A program made the translations under genes and the position numbers. 64,000 bases of DNA, taken from positions 5,131,902-5,195,901 of the forward strand of contig NZ_AP018288.1 of NCBI RefSeq assembly GCF_002368335.1. The letters are read 5' to 3'. Under the pieces are notes generated by a model. That model ran no database searches and was not told where the DNA came from. It saw nothing but the letters and a program-made list of their open reading frames with translations. Of the stretch, positions 16,503 through 26,047 are shown piece after piece. The DNA is from Nostoc sp. NIES-4103 (lineage in GTDB: Bacteria; Cyanobacteriota; Cyanobacteriia; Cyanobacteriales; Nostocaceae). The first letter of the stretch is position 1. Each line of letters opens with the position of its first letter.

Positions 16503-18815
16503 ATGTCAATGGCAAAGCGATCGCTGCAAGCATCAGTAGAAGGGATTAGAAAGGCCAAGCAAGCTTTTAAGCGTAAAGGTTGGACGCAAGAACACCTAGC
16601 TGCTGAAGTCAGTTTAGAAACTCGCCAGCCTATTTGGAAATTCTTTACTGGTAAGCCCATTGACCGCCATGTTTTCAACGATATTTGCTTTGTCCTTGAC
16701 CTAGACCCCTTAGAAATTGTACAACAGCCGACAGTGAGTGAATCTACAACTTTATATGCCCCTGCTGATATTACCCTCGATATTGATGCCATAGTGCTAA
16801 AAATGCGGTCTGCCCAGTATGAGAAAATTCAAGCACAGTGCGGCACTTTACACCTTTTGGATCTTGCCAGACCCATTAACATAAACGACCTTTATATTGA
16901 TGTCAATATCTTTGAAGAACTCACTAGTAACAGGTGGCTAGAAATTACTGTCTTACCAAGGTTAGATACCGATGAATTTAATCACTTTGGTCTAAATCAA
17001 TTATCTCAGGAAAGGGTTTCAGGACTAGAGGTACTGACAAAATATTCTAAGTTAATCGTACTGGGAAAACCAGGTTCTGGTAAAACTACATTTTTACAAT
17101 CAATCGCTATTAGTTGTAATCAAGGTGTTTTCTTACCTGATTATCTACCAATTTTTATCAGCTTGAAACACTTTTGTGAAGACATTCAAGGACGTAATCA
17201 AATTACTTTATTTAAATATTTGCATGATTTTTTAACAAATTATGGATTTTCTGAACAAGAGTTATTGACATTATTATTTCATGGTAGAGCTTTAATTTTA
17301 TTAGATGGTTTAGATGAAGTTACTCAAGAGCAGTCTACAACAATTCACAATATAATTAGCAATTTTTCGGAAAAATTTTATAAAAACAAGATAATCATTA
17401 CTTGTCGTCTTGCCTATCAGCTTTATAAATTTCCAGGATTTACGGAAGTAGAAATTGCTGATTTTACAAAACCACAAATTGCTGACTTTGTAGAGAAATG
17501 GTTTTTATCGGTTGTTAATTATTCTCCAGTTAAAGCACAAACTTTAGCACATAAGTTTATGCAGAAGTTGGAATTAGCAGAAAATCAACAAATTTTAGAG
17601 TTAGCTAGTACACCACTTTTGCTGAATCTCATCTGTTTATTTTTTAAATTACTAGAAGATTTTCCCATTAAACGCTGTGAACTTTATAAACAAGCATTGG
17701 ATCTCTTATTAATAAACTGGGATGAAGCTAGAGGTATTAAACGAGATCAAGTCTATCCTGACTTTTCATTACTCAATAAAATTAAATTATTGAGTCATAT
17801 AGCAGCAGTCTCCTTGACTCAAGGAAATTACTTTCAGCCTGAAACTAAAATACGGCAAACTATCGCCGAATATTTGCGTTCTCTTTCCAATGCTACAACT
17901 GATACAGATGCTTTGGAATTAGAAAGTGCAGCGGTATTAAAAGCGATCGCAGTGGAACATGGAATATTAATTGAAAGAGGGCGAGGAATTTATTCTTTTT
18001 CACATTTAGTTTTTCATGAGTATTTTGCTGCTAGGGAATTTATGACAAATACTACTAACCAAACTTCGCAAACATTTGTTAATTATTTAAAAGCTAAAAG
18101 TTGGTATAATGTATTTTTACTAAGTGCAGAGATGCTAAATAGCGCAGATAATTTGCTGCAATTAATGAAACAAAATATTGATAAATTAGCAATCCAAAAT
18201 GCACAATTATATGAATTACTCAGTTGGCTAAAGCAAAAATCCTCTACAGTTAGTACATCTTATCATCCAGCTGGTGTACGTGCTTTTTACTTTAGCATTG
18301 CCCTCCCCTTAGAACATCCTTTAAATTGCAATCAAGCTTTAGCTATATCTTTGGATCATAGGCTTGCTGGTAATCTTGCTGCTGATTTAGGATTGGATTT
18401 AGCTTTGACTCATGCACTTGCTGTCAGTCTAACAATAACTAGTGATATTTTTCCGCAACGTTTCTCTAGCTTGAGTTTAGCTCTTGATCTGAGACATCTG
18501 CTTGCAGCTCAACCATCTTTACAAAAATCTCTACAAAACTTGAGAAACCAGTTACCCTTGCCTAGTCAAGGCAGAGATATTCTCAAAGCATGGTGGGAAG
18601 CTAATGGCAAAACTTGGACTAAAGAATTGCAAACTTTGATGCTTACCAATCGCCAAATTGGCTATAACTGGCAGTTCAACCAACAAGATTTGCAGCAATT
18701 ACAGTATTACTGGGATGCTAACAAATTACTCTTAGATTGCCTCAATAGAGCTAACAATGTCACTGTAAAAATGCGGGATTGGATAGAGAATAATTTATTT
18801 TTAGTTTCGATTTAA
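16503..18815 (+). CDS. HTH-NACHT STAND NTPase
   Basis: A 770-residue protein. Residues 10-70 form an XRE-like DNA-binding/adaptor helix-turn-helix (GWTQEHLAAEVSLETRQPI). The NACHT NTPase follows: Walker A GKPGSGKTT near residue 187, Walker B LILLDGLDEV near 263, sensor-like IIITCRLA near 297, and the winged-helix region to about 500 (FSHLVFHEYFAARE near 503). The C-terminal 200 residues are helical, Leu/Ala-rich, without WD40 or TPR repeats, and would be the sensor or partner-binding part. Bacterial NACHT proteins include anti-phage defence proteins (bNACHT), and cyanobacteria carry many copies of unknown role. No effector domain such as a nuclease or protease is visible. Start ATG 16503 (an alternative is 16509) after TTGGTGG. 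Confidence 0.85.
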   Translation: MSMAKRSLQASVEGIRKAKQAFKRKGWTQEHLAAEVSLETRQPIWKFFTGKPIDRHVFNDICFVLDLDPLEIVQQPTVSESTTLYAPADITLDIDAIVLKMRSAQYEKIQAQCGTLHLLDLARPININDLYIDVNIFEELTSNRWLEITVLPRLDTDEFNHFGLNQLSQERVSGLEVLTKYSKLIVLGKPGSGKTTFLQSIAISCNQGVFLPDYLPIFISLKHFCEDIQGRNQITLFKYLHDFLTNYGFSEQELLTLLFHGRALILLDGLDEVTQEQSTTIHNIISNFSEKFYKNKIIITCRLAYQLYKFPGFTEVEIADFTKPQIADFVEKWFLSVVNYSPVKAQTLAHKFMQKLELAENQQILELASTPLLLNLICLFFKLLEDFPIKRCELYKQALDLLLINWDEARGIKRDQVYPDFSLLNKIKLLSHIAAVSLTQGNYFQPETKIRQTIAEYLRSLSNATTDTDALELESAAVLKAIAVEHGILIERGRGIYSFSHLVFHEYFAAREFMTNTTNQTSQTFVNYLKAKSWYNVFLLSAEMLNSADNLLQLMKQNIDKLAIQNAQLYELLSWLKQKSSTVSTSYHPAGVRAFYFSIALPLEHPLNCNQALAISLDHRLAGNLAADLGLDLALTHALAVSLTITSDIFPQRFSSLSLALDLRHLLAAQPSLQKSLQNLRNQLPLPSQGRDILKAWWEANGKTWTKELQTLMLTNRQIGYNWQFNQQDLQQLQYYWDANKLLLDCLNRANNVTVKMRDWIENNLFLVSI

Positions 18816-18907
18816 ATCTAATTTTGAATAAAAATCGGACTTTAGGATGGCGACAATTATTGAATTTTTAGTCTAAAGTAAGGTGATTGTATATAAATTA
18901 TACCGCC

Positions 18908-20254
18908 ATGAAAGTTTCTGCGCGTTTCTTGCTGCTTGTTTTGCTATTGACCACAGCAGCATGTAACCAGACTCGCGCTTCTCTAGATAGTCCTACATCG
19001 CAAGCATCTACACCTGTGACCAAACTGGCGCAGAGTCCAATACAGCCGAAAAATATCATCCCAACTGAACCACTTTCACCCACACCCATCCGCATCAACC
19101 TGAAGAATTTACCCGCACCCTTTGCTACGGAAAGTGCTTCCAAAGCACCTGATGTCATAGAAATTCCGGAAAATCCGGTGTTGCGTGTACCAGCAGGTTT
19201 TACAGTTAACGTATTTGCTGAAGGACTAGATGCACCGCGCTGGCTAGCTTTAACTCCTAGTGGTGATGTGCTAGTCACAGAAACCAGACAAAACCGTATT
19301 CGTCTATTGCATGATAGCAATGGTGATGGTGTAGCCGAAAGTCAAAAGATCTTTGCTAGTAGGGCAAATGGACTCAATAGACCTTTTGGTATGGCTTTTG
19401 TGGGTAATTTTTTCTTTTTGGGTAACACAGATGCAGTAGTGCGTTTTCCTTACAAGCAAGGTCAAAACCAGATAACAGGTAAAGGAGAAAAAATTGCTGA
19501 TTTACCTGCTCAAGGTTACAACAATCACTGGACACGTAATGTTGTTGTATCACCCGATCGCAATAAATTATATGTTTCAATTGGTTCGGGAACTAACGTA
19601 GATGAAGAACCCTTACCACGGGCTTCAGTACAGGTGATGAATTTGGATGGTTCCCAGCGTCAGACTTTCGCTTTTGGCTTGCGTAACCCAGTTGGTTTAG
19701 ATTTTCACCCCATCACCAAAGAACTTTACACTACTGTCAATGAACGCGATGGCATTGGCGATGATTTAGTTCCTGATTACCTGACACGCATCCAGCAGGG
19801 AGAATTTTACGGTTGGCCTTATGCTTACTTGTCACCAAACAACCTTGATCCGCGTCAAAAGGTGAACGAGAAAAGTAAACGCCCAGACTTGGTAGCACGT
19901 ACCCGTACCCCAGAAGTATTGTTTCAGGCACACTCAGCAGCATTAGGTTTACAATTTTACGATGGTAAGACCTTTCCTGAAAAATACCGCAATGGTGCTT
20001 TTGTAGCTTTTCGTGGTTCTTGGAATCGCGATCGCGGTACTGGTTATAAAATTGTATTTGTACCCTTCGATAATCAAGGGCGATCGCAAGGCTACTACGA
20101 AGACTTTCTCACTGGATTTCTAGTTAATCCCTCTATTCCAACTACTTGGGGGCGACCTGTAGGTTTACTTGTTCTTCCCGATGGCAGTCTATTATTAACA
20201 GAGGAAGCCAATAATCGGATTTATCGCATTCAGTATACAGGCAATGGGGCATAG
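18908..20254 (+). CDS. lipoprotein PQQ-dependent sugar dehydrogenase (sorbosone dehydrogenase-like)
   Basis: A six-bladed beta-propeller of the soluble glucose/sorbosone dehydrogenase family, expected to oxidise aldoses or aldehydes with PQQ in the periplasm. Residues 1-19 are a lipoprotein signal (LLLVLLLTTAAC, lipidated Cys at about 19), followed by a Ser/Thr/Pro-rich linker to about residue 90. Typical blade motifs are WLALTPSGDVLVTET, GLNRPFGMAF, GYNNHWTRNVVVSPD, FGLRNPVGLDFHP, AFVAFRGSWNR and LLLTEEANNRIY. The frame is open from a TTG at 18887, but ATG 18908 starts the signal peptide cleanly. The cupin gene downstream is about 150 bp away. Confidence 0.85.
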   Translation: MKVSARFLLLVLLLTTAACNQTRASLDSPTSQASTPVTKLAQSPIQPKNIIPTEPLSPTPIRINLKNLPAPFATESASKAPDVIEIPENPVLRVPAGFTVNVFAEGLDAPRWLALTPSGDVLVTETRQNRIRLLHDSNGDGVAESQKIFASRANGLNRPFGMAFVGNFFFLGNTDAVVRFPYKQGQNQITGKGEKIADLPAQGYNNHWTRNVVVSPDRNKLYVSIGSGTNVDEEPLPRASVQVMNLDGSQRQTFAFGLRNPVGLDFHPITKELYTTVNERDGIGDDLVPDYLTRIQQGEFYGWPYAYLSPNNLDPRQKVNEKSKRPDLVARTRTPEVLFQAHSAALGLQFYDGKTFPEKYRNGAFVAFRGSWNRDRGTGYKIVFVPFDNQGRSQGYYEDFLTGFLVNPSIPTTWGRPVGLLVLPDGSLLLTEEANNRIYRIQYTGNGA

Positions 20255-20400
20255 GGCATAGGCAATGGGGAGATAAACAACAAACAACTCCTAAATTCCT
20301 CTTTGATTTCACCCTAGCTTATCTGATTTACAATAACATTGCTGATCAATAGTAATAGAGTAATAGTCATCTAGTTGAGAAATTTGGTTGAGATTTATTT

Positions 20401-20808
20401 ATGACTGAAAATGAAAGTAATGATCAGTTAAATAGCAATGAATCTTCATCACATTCAGGGGCACGATACTGGGGTAACGTGGAGGTGATAGAAGAAGGAG
20501 AGACTTATAGAATTAGCCGTGTTGAAATCAAGCCTAGGCACGGTATTAAACCGCAAATTCATTATCACCGTAATGAACACTGGGTTGTAGTCTCAGGTGT
20601 AGCAAAGGTGACTTGTGGAAATGAGGAAATATTACTCAATCGCAACGAGTCAACTTATGTACCCGCAGCAACATTGCATAAAGTAGAAAATCCAGGACAT
20701 ATCCCGCTAGTAATCCTGGAAATTCAAAATGGCGAATATTTGGGTGAGGATGATACTGAGCGTCCTTATGACCTAAATTTAGTCAAACCTACACCTGAAA
20801 GTAAATAG
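20401..20808 (+). CDS. cupin protein, mannose-6-phosphate isomerase type II-like
   Basis: A 135-residue single cupin fold. QIHYHRNEHWVVVSGVAKVT carries the first cupin motif (His, His, Glu metal ligands) and STYVPAATLHKVENPG the second (His). It resembles the C-terminal domain of bifunctional phosphomannose isomerase/GDP-mannose pyrophosphorylase, here free-standing. The N-terminal 25 residues are acidic and Ser-rich. The likely role is sugar-phosphate isomerisation or binding; free-standing versions are often of unproven activity. Start ATG 20401. Confidence 0.85.
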   Translation: MTENESNDQLNSNESSSHSGARYWGNVEVIEEGETYRISRVEIKPRHGIKPQIHYHRNEHWVVVSGVAKVTCGNEEILLNRNESTYVPAATLHKVENPGHIPLVILEIQNGEYLGEDDTERPYDLNLVKPTPESK

Positions 20809-20891
20809 CCGTATATGAAAACAAGGAATGGGGGATGAGGAGGATGAGGGAGACGAAAAAGATGAGGGAGATGAGGAAGTAATTTCTTTCC

Positions 20892-20963
20892 CACTCCTAA
20901 CTCCTAACTCCTAACTCCTAACTCCTAACTCCCCATTCCCCATTCCCTATTCCCTATTCCCTA
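20892..20963. repeat. CTCCTAA and ATTCCCT heptanucleotide repeats
   Basis: About six CTCCTAA units followed by ATTCCCC/ATTCCCT units. The 3' end of the next (minus-strand) gene runs into it. Purine-rich ATGAGGGAG text precedes it (20830-20880). Confidence 0.85.
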
Positions 20964-21850
20964 ATTTTTTGGTTGTTAATATCTAATTCTTCACGACGAA
21001 GAGTTTCTTGAGCCTCAACTGTATCTTGTTCTACAACCTTCTTGACTTTGACTTCCTCACGCAAAACCGCTTCTTTGCGAATTTCAGGAGTTTCCTCGTA
21101 AATTTCTACACGCGCAACTTCGCCTTCACGAAAGTCAGCATCACCAGGAGAAGCCGTTCTACCTGCATCCGGTGGAGTAGTGCGTTCAATAACTACTCGC
21201 TCTTTTTCAACGGGTACTGCAACATGTGCTGTCTCAGTTTCAACATGTTTGCCAACCGCCACCTCTCCTGTCTTAACGCGGGATTTATTGGCAATTAACC
21301 GTTCTTCGTACAGTTTAAGAGTTTGGTGATCTGGCTCACGGGTTGAGTATAAATCAGGTTCGCGATCGTAGCTATAGGTATCACGGTCATAAATAGGCCT
21401 TGGTGTAGGCGTAGTGACACCTGTCCCACGTTCGGTATAGTCTCGTGAAGTATCTACGGCGGTTGGTGTTTCTAAAGGTGCCTGTGTTGTCGGAGTGCGA
21501 TAAACTCCACGCACTCGTTCTTCATAGTCGTAGTCAATTCTTTCCAGATCATTGAAATCAGGTAAATTTTCTACTTGCTCTTTGGTAAGGCCTGTAGCGT
21601 AGACGTGTCTATCAGTATAGCTAATGCGAGAACGCCCAACTGGTAACAACACTTTCTTACCAAAAACCCAGAAGCCCGTATCTACAACTAAATAGCGAAT
21701 GCGACCAGAATCATCCACTAAAATATCTTTGACAGTGCCAACTTTGTCATTGTCGACATCAGAATAGACATCAAAGTTCTTGATGTCATAGTTATCAACA
21801 TCAGTATCTTTATAGTCGGCAGCAAAATCTTCTAGCTTATAAAGAGCCAT
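20954..21850 (-). CDS. PRC-barrel and DUF2382 domain protein
   Basis: A 298-residue soluble protein. Residues 20-95 form a PRC-barrel (VYSDVDNDKVGTVKDILVDDSGRIRYLVV, KVLLPVGRSRI; shown in parts). A polar Thr/Pro/Tyr linker with several RDY/DRD patches follows, then a DUF2382 domain from about 175 to 290 (LKLYEERLIANKSRVKTGEV, VERTTPPDAG, VEIYEETPEIRKEAVLREE). This combination is widespread in desiccation- and stress-tolerant cyanobacteria and Deinococcus-type bacteria; the function is unproven. The last codons fall at the edge of the heptamer repeat. Confidence 0.88.
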   Translation of the reverse strand: MALYKLEDFAADYKDTDVDNYDIKNFDVYSDVDNDKVGTVKDILVDDSGRIRYLVVDTGFWVFGKKVLLPVGRSRISYTDRHVYATGLTKEQVENLPDFNDLERIDYDYEERVRGVYRTPTTQAPLETPTAVDTSRDYTERGTGVTTPTPRPIYDRDTYSYDREPDLYSTREPDHQTLKLYEERLIANKSRVKTGEVAVGKHVETETAHVAVPVEKERVVIERTTPPDAGRTASPGDADFREGEVARVEIYEETPEIRKEAVLREEVKVKKVVEQDTVEAQETLRREELDINNQKIRE

Positions 21851-22222
21851 GTTATTTTTACCATAATCTCTACAGTTTCTATGCTAAAAGTCTGTTAAAC
21901 AACGCCCTCTTTCTAGCGATTGAATTTAATTTTTTCTTAAATTAATACTTACAGTAGATGCATATTTAAGTATTAAAGACAGCAAAGTTGGGAATAGATA
22001 GCTTTAAGATAATGATAGTAATATAAAGATTTTAATCAAATATTTCTTGAGTAAAAACACCCAATCCCAAACTTATAAATTTTCTTGTAGGGCGGGGTAG
22101 GCAGTTTGTGATATCAAAGCCGTAATATGCTCTAATTAACATGTTCGATACAAGACTGGCAGTATTTTAGGCTAGCTGATCACTAATGCCTTTTAATTAC
22201 GAATTACGAATCAGTATAACTA
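21851..22222. other. AT-rich gene-free stretch
   Basis: No gene was seen. 22083-22115 (TTTTCTTGTAGGGCGGGGTAGG) is a short dispersed-repeat fragment. The remainder is the upstream region of the PRC-barrel gene. Confidence 0.5.
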
Positions 22223-22603
22223 TTAATTTTGACTCCGAACCAGTCCTGTAAATCCAGCAACCCACAAAGAAGTTAACACCCATCCACAGACAATGTGCAG
22301 CCAGAAATAATAGCGCAACACTTTATTATCTAAACTGATTTTGAAGAAATTTAAATCACTTCCTTGTTTGCTATTGGTTAGCCAATGACTTTCTTGATGA
22401 AAATCAACAATTGGCAAGAAGACATCAATAGAATAAATCACTGAGTTGAAGACTGGATCATCTGGTGATATCTGTTTACATATCGAATTTGGAACTGAGT
22501 TATTTTGCAATACTAAACACGTCGGTTCCTCAAATGGCCCTACATCAGCAGCAGGTGAAATTAAACCCTTACTAAATATTATGTTGTTATGTGCGTTGTT
22601 TTC
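22223..22603 (-). pseudogene. C-terminal fragment of a pentapeptide-type membrane protein
   Basis: The minus-strand frame is open from 22603 to the stop at 22223. It encodes SPDDPVFNSVIYSIDVFLP then IVDFHQESHWL and, at the end, a membrane segment HIVCGWVLTSLWVAGFTGL. This arrangement (NxxxYSLDxxLPIVDL...W...GWxLTTLxVAG) is, as I recall it, the C-terminal end of large pentapeptide-repeat membrane proteins. The pentapeptide part and any good start codon are missing (only TTG 22510), and upstream sequence carries a stop. It is therefore called a truncated gene; a small independent protein is the alternative. Confidence 0.5.
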
Positions 22604-22693
22604 TCAGGCGAAAGAGCCAGTATTGGGCGAATATAATTCGCTACTACACATTGCTTTTGCCTGTGCAGACTCAGACAAAAGCCAGGATTTTAA

Positions 22694-22709
22694 ACCCGCC
22701 TAGGCGGGT
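22694..22709. repeat. 16-bp perfect palindrome
   Basis: ACCCGCCTAGGCGGGT is a perfect palindrome within a dispersed spacer repeat (followed by GTCTCGTGTAGACGCGA). It could form a cruciform or a hairpin in RNA. It lies between two minus-strand genes. Confidence 0.6.
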
Positions 22710-22797
22710 AAGGTCTCGTGTAGACGCGATTTATAATCGCCCAAGTAAGTAACTTTACAAACAACCCCTTAGATTTTCGTGCTGATTACTTATTTTC

Positions 22798-23550
22798 TCA
22801 CTCTTCAGGCTCAACACCCAACGCCCGTAGCTGTGCAGCCAAGCGTTCAGCCCGTTGCAGGGCAGTTTCTTTGGCTTCTCGCTCTTGTTCGGCTCGTGTG
22901 CGTTCTTGTTCGGCTCGTGTGCGTTCTTGTTCAGCTCGTTCGGCACCAGTAAGAATTACATTACCTTCTGCGTCACACCACCGCAGCCAAACATCTCGCT
23001 TACCTTCATATACACCTTCCCACAAACATAAACCTAATTCAACTTCTGCCAACCATTGACTATTGATAGGTACATATTGCCGTCCGCGTAACTCGTAAAT
23101 CTGTAGAACTTCACCGCCAAGCTGCTGAGTTGGATCAAAGATAACGTAATACATGATCCGCATCCGGGCATAATCTAGCATTTTACTGCCTGTTTCATTG
23201 CCTTTTCGATTAGAGACAATTTCAATGACTACCTCTGGCGGTTTGCCAAACTCCCAAAAGAAATAACAGCGATGTCTTTTTTCCCACCAGTCATCAGCTA
23301 TCTGTACATCTAGGCTCAAAAATACATCTGGGACAATGGACGGGTGCTTGCTGCTATAAAATAATCCTACATTGGCAGCCACTAAAAATTCTTGAGCATT
23401 ACTAGGGCCTTTCCAAGAACTATAAAGTGTTTCTGTGAGTAAGCGCTGTTGTTTTTCTGACGGTAGATTATCCACTGGTTCATCATCTTCTGTCACCAGA
23501 TGACTCACATCTGGTGACAATTCTTCTGTTAAGGTTATGGGTTCATGCAT
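22798..23550 (-). CDS. Uma2 family (DUF820) putative endonuclease
   Basis: A 250-residue protein with a PD-(D/E)XK-type fold: PDVFLSLDV near residue 73 supplies the Asp, and EVVIEIVSNRKGNE near 105 supplies the ExK-like active-site strand, followed by KMLDYARMRIMYYVIFDP. After the domain the protein ends in a charged coiled coil with three RAEQERT units and ends LRALGVEPEE, a typical tail in cyanobacterial Uma2 proteins. These genes occur in dozens of copies per genome; the biological role is unsettled. A truncated relative lies at 52989-53255. Confidence 0.88.
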   Translation of the reverse strand: MHEPITLTEELSPDVSHLVTEDDEPVDNLPSEKQQRLLTETLYSSWKGPSNAQEFLVAANVGLFYSSKHPSIVPDVFLSLDVQIADDWWEKRHRCYFFWEFGKPPEVVIEIVSNRKGNETGSKMLDYARMRIMYYVIFDPTQQLGGEVLQIYELRGRQYVPINSQWLAEVELGLCLWEGVYEGKRDVWLRWCDAEGNVILTGAERAEQERTRAEQERTRAEQEREAKETALQRAERLAAQLRALGVEPEE

Positions 23551-23619
23551 AAAAACCTTATACCATTTTGGATTTTAGATTTTGGATTTTGGATTGTGTT
23601 TATCTATAAGTAAAGGTAG

Positions 23620-23648
23620 GGTGCGTTATGGCTTTAGCCTAACGCACC
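23620..23648. repeat. hairpin GGTGCGTTA...TAACGCACC
   Basis: A 9-bp perfect stem (23620-23628 / 23640-23648) of a dispersed repeat type common in Nostocales. The flanking GATTTTGGATTTTGGATT is another spacer repeat. Confidence 0.65.
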
Positions 23649-23731
23649 GCTATGCAAGATGATGCATTAACCATTTTGATCATAATTTTTCGCTACAAAT
23701 CATCTGTAAGCAAAGTACCTAATATCATAAA

Positions 23732-23759
23732 GGTGTGTTACGCTACGCGATAACACACC
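23732..23759 (-). terminator. terminator-like hairpin after aspS
   Basis: GGTGTGTTA (23732-23740) pairs perfectly with TAACACACC (23751-23759). On the minus strand it follows the aspS stop by about 30 nt and is trailed by TTTATGATATT. It also belongs to a dispersed repeat class. Confidence 0.6.
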
Positions 23760-23790
23760 CTACTGGCTTCAATTTGCGGTTAGCTGATGA

Positions 23791-25578
23791 TTAAGACTTT
23801 GGTTTGTATGTCGATGCAACGTGTAATTCTTTCAGTTGCTTGACATCTACACTAGAAGGTGCATCTGTCAATAAACAACGTGCTTGTTGTGTCTTCGGAA
23901 AGGCTATGACATCCCGAATTGATTCTTCACCAGCTAGCAACATTACTAAACGATCTAAACCGTAGGCGATGCCACCATGGGGTGGTGTACCATATTCAAA
24001 TGCTTCTAAAAGAAAGCCAAATTTATTTTGTGCTTCTTCAGGAGATAAACCGATCGCTTCAAACACTTGTTCTTGAATTTCTCGCTGATAGATCCGTAGA
24101 CTACCACCGCCAACTTCAAAGCCGTTGAATACCAAGTCATAAGCTTGGGCGCGGGCTGTTTTTAAATCGCTTAAGTCGTCAGGATGTGGTGCTGTAAACG
24201 GGTGATGCAGTGCTTCCAGGCGCTTCTCGTCGGCGTTCCACTCGAACATGGGAAAATCTGTGATCCAAAGCAAGTTAATTTTTTCTGGATCAATTAATTT
24301 AAACTCTCTAGCAATAAATTGCCGCAGTCTGTCTAAAGTTTTATTAACGGTAGCTGCATCACCAGCCCCAAATAGCAACAAATGACCGGCTTTTGCACCT
24401 GTGCGACGCAATATTTCCTGCTTTTGTGCTTCGCTGAGGTTGTCTTTAATTGCACCGATGGTATCAATTTCACCGTCATCCCGGACGCGGATGTAAGCTA
24501 AACCTTTGGCACCAGCTTCACTAGCTTCTTTGAAGATGTCGCCGCCTGGTTTAATCCTGACGTTGGAAATTACATCATTCCCGTTGGGAATGGGGAGGAT
24601 TTTAACTATACCACCATTAGCAACTGCGTCGCGAAATACTTTGAAACCAGAATCTTTCAAGATGTCTGAAACATTCACCAATTCCAAACCATAGCGGGTA
24701 TCTGGTTTATCGCTTCCGTAGCGTTCCATGGCTTCGGCGTAGGTGAGACGGGGGAAGGGATAATGTAACTCGATGCCTTTAACGGTTTTGAAGATATGCG
24801 ATACTAGCTTTTCGTTGAGTTCGATAATTTCCTCTTGGGACATGAAACTCATTTCCATGTCCAACTGAGTGAATTCTGGTTGTCTGTCGGCGCGTAAGTC
24901 TTCATCGCGGAAGCAACGGGCAACTTGATAATAGCGATCGCACCCTGATACCATCAACAATTGTTTGAATAATTGCGGTGATTGTGGTAAGGCAAACCAT
25001 TCACCAGGATTAACACGACTGGGTAAAATATAATCTCTGGCACCTTCGGGAGTGGAACGGGTAAGAACTGGGGTTTCAACTTCGATAAAATTTTCCAAGT
25101 CTTCCAAGTAGCGGCGCACAGCTTTCACGACTTGATGACGCAGTTGTAAATTTTGCGCCATGCGTTCTCGTCGCAAATCCAAATAACGATACCTCAGCCG
25201 TAAGTCTTCCCGCACGTTTTCGGTGTCAGCGGTGGAAACTTGGAAGGGTAACTGCTTACGAACGGCATTCAGCAATTGAATTTGATCAGCGTAGATTTCG
25301 ACTTCACCCGTGGGGATGCGGGGATTGAGAGATTCGTCTGGGCGTTGCGTCACCCTACCAGTGATTTCCACCACGTATTCATTGCGGAGGGCGTTTGCCT
25401 GTTCGTAGGAATCAGGGGTGCGTTGCGGATCGCTGACAATTTGGACAATGCCAGAGCGATCGCGTAAATCTAAGAATATCACGCCCCCATGATCGCGGCG
25501 ACGGTCTACCCATCCGTACAAGGTAACTGTTTCTCCAATATTTTCTGTTCGGAGTTCGCCGCAATAGTGAGTTCGCAT
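23791..25578 (-). CDS. aspS: aspartyl-tRNA synthetase
   Basis: Charges tRNA-Asp in the cytoplasm. The 595 residues fit the bacterial-type enzyme. The N-terminal OB-fold anticodon-binding domain contains VTLYGWVDRRRDHGG and FLDLRDRSG. Class II motif 1 is in FIEVETPVLTRSTPEGARDY, motif 2 is RCFRDEDLRADRQPEFTQLD and motif 3 is GIAYGLDRLVMLL. The bacterial insertion (GAD) domain lies between motifs 2 and 3 (residues 280-430). Whether it also charges tRNA-Asn cannot be told from this window. Start ATG 25578. Confidence 0.97.
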   Translation of the reverse strand: MRTHYCGELRTENIGETVTLYGWVDRRRDHGGVIFLDLRDRSGIVQIVSDPQRTPDSYEQANALRNEYVVEITGRVTQRPDESLNPRIPTGEVEIYADQIQLLNAVRKQLPFQVSTADTENVREDLRLRYRYLDLRRERMAQNLQLRHQVVKAVRRYLEDLENFIEVETPVLTRSTPEGARDYILPSRVNPGEWFALPQSPQLFKQLLMVSGCDRYYQVARCFRDEDLRADRQPEFTQLDMEMSFMSQEEIIELNEKLVSHIFKTVKGIELHYPFPRLTYAEAMERYGSDKPDTRYGLELVNVSDILKDSGFKVFRDAVANGGIVKILPIPNGNDVISNVRIKPGGDIFKEASEAGAKGLAYIRVRDDGEIDTIGAIKDNLSEAQKQEILRRTGAKAGHLLLFGAGDAATVNKTLDRLRQFIAREFKLIDPEKINLLWITDFPMFEWNADEKRLEALHHPFTAPHPDDLSDLKTARAQAYDLVFNGFEVGGGSLRIYQREIQEQVFEAIGLSPEEAQNKFGFLLEAFEYGTPPHGGIAYGLDRLVMLLAGEESIRDVIAFPKTQQARCLLTDAPSSVDVKQLKELHVASTYKPKS

Positions 25579-25739
25579 AGCTGTTAATTCTTTTTTCCTG
25601 GGCTAGATTAGCTAGTAAATGTCAAAGCTTTCCCATTATCTAGCATCAATAGTAATTGTAGTAGTTTTGGTTCCAGAAAAAATAGAATAATTTCACCCTA
25701 TATATAGTAGGGAACTCATGACCGAAAACAGGGTGTGGG

Positions 25740-25912
25740 GTGTAGATGTCCTCAGTCAACAGAGTGCAAGCTTCACGGATACGACACGCACTAAACAAGC
25801 ACATGCCAAACACAGATTGATCGCACTCTGAATTAAATCCTTGAGCAAAAACTAATTGTATCTCTTCCTGTGTCAAGATTTTAGCGCGATCGTGCCTGTT
25901 GCTTTTCATCAC
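25740..25912 (-). pseudogene. truncated tyrosine recombinase (phage-type integrase), N-terminal piece
   Basis: From ATG 25912 the frame reads NRHDRAKILTQEEIQLVFAQG then SVFGMCLFSACRIREACTLL. This matches the start of the core domain of short cyanobacterial site-specific integrases, including the R in ACRIREA that corresponds to the first catalytic arginine. Similarity stops near DIYTP (about 25740), and the frame runs on into unrelated AT-rich sequence to 25646. The catalytic RxxH and Tyr parts are missing, so it is non-functional. It marks past mobile-element activity beside the small-peptide genes. Confidence 0.75.
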
Positions 25913-26047
25913 TCGACTGTAGACCTTGTGATTTCAAGCCTACAGTAAAAGGTACAGTCAAAAATTTAAACCACCTAGCAAGCCAAGTTGAGAAAGTTGG
26001 CTACTAACTGGTCTAATGGTTATTAAAATTTCAGCAACGCCGAAAAC

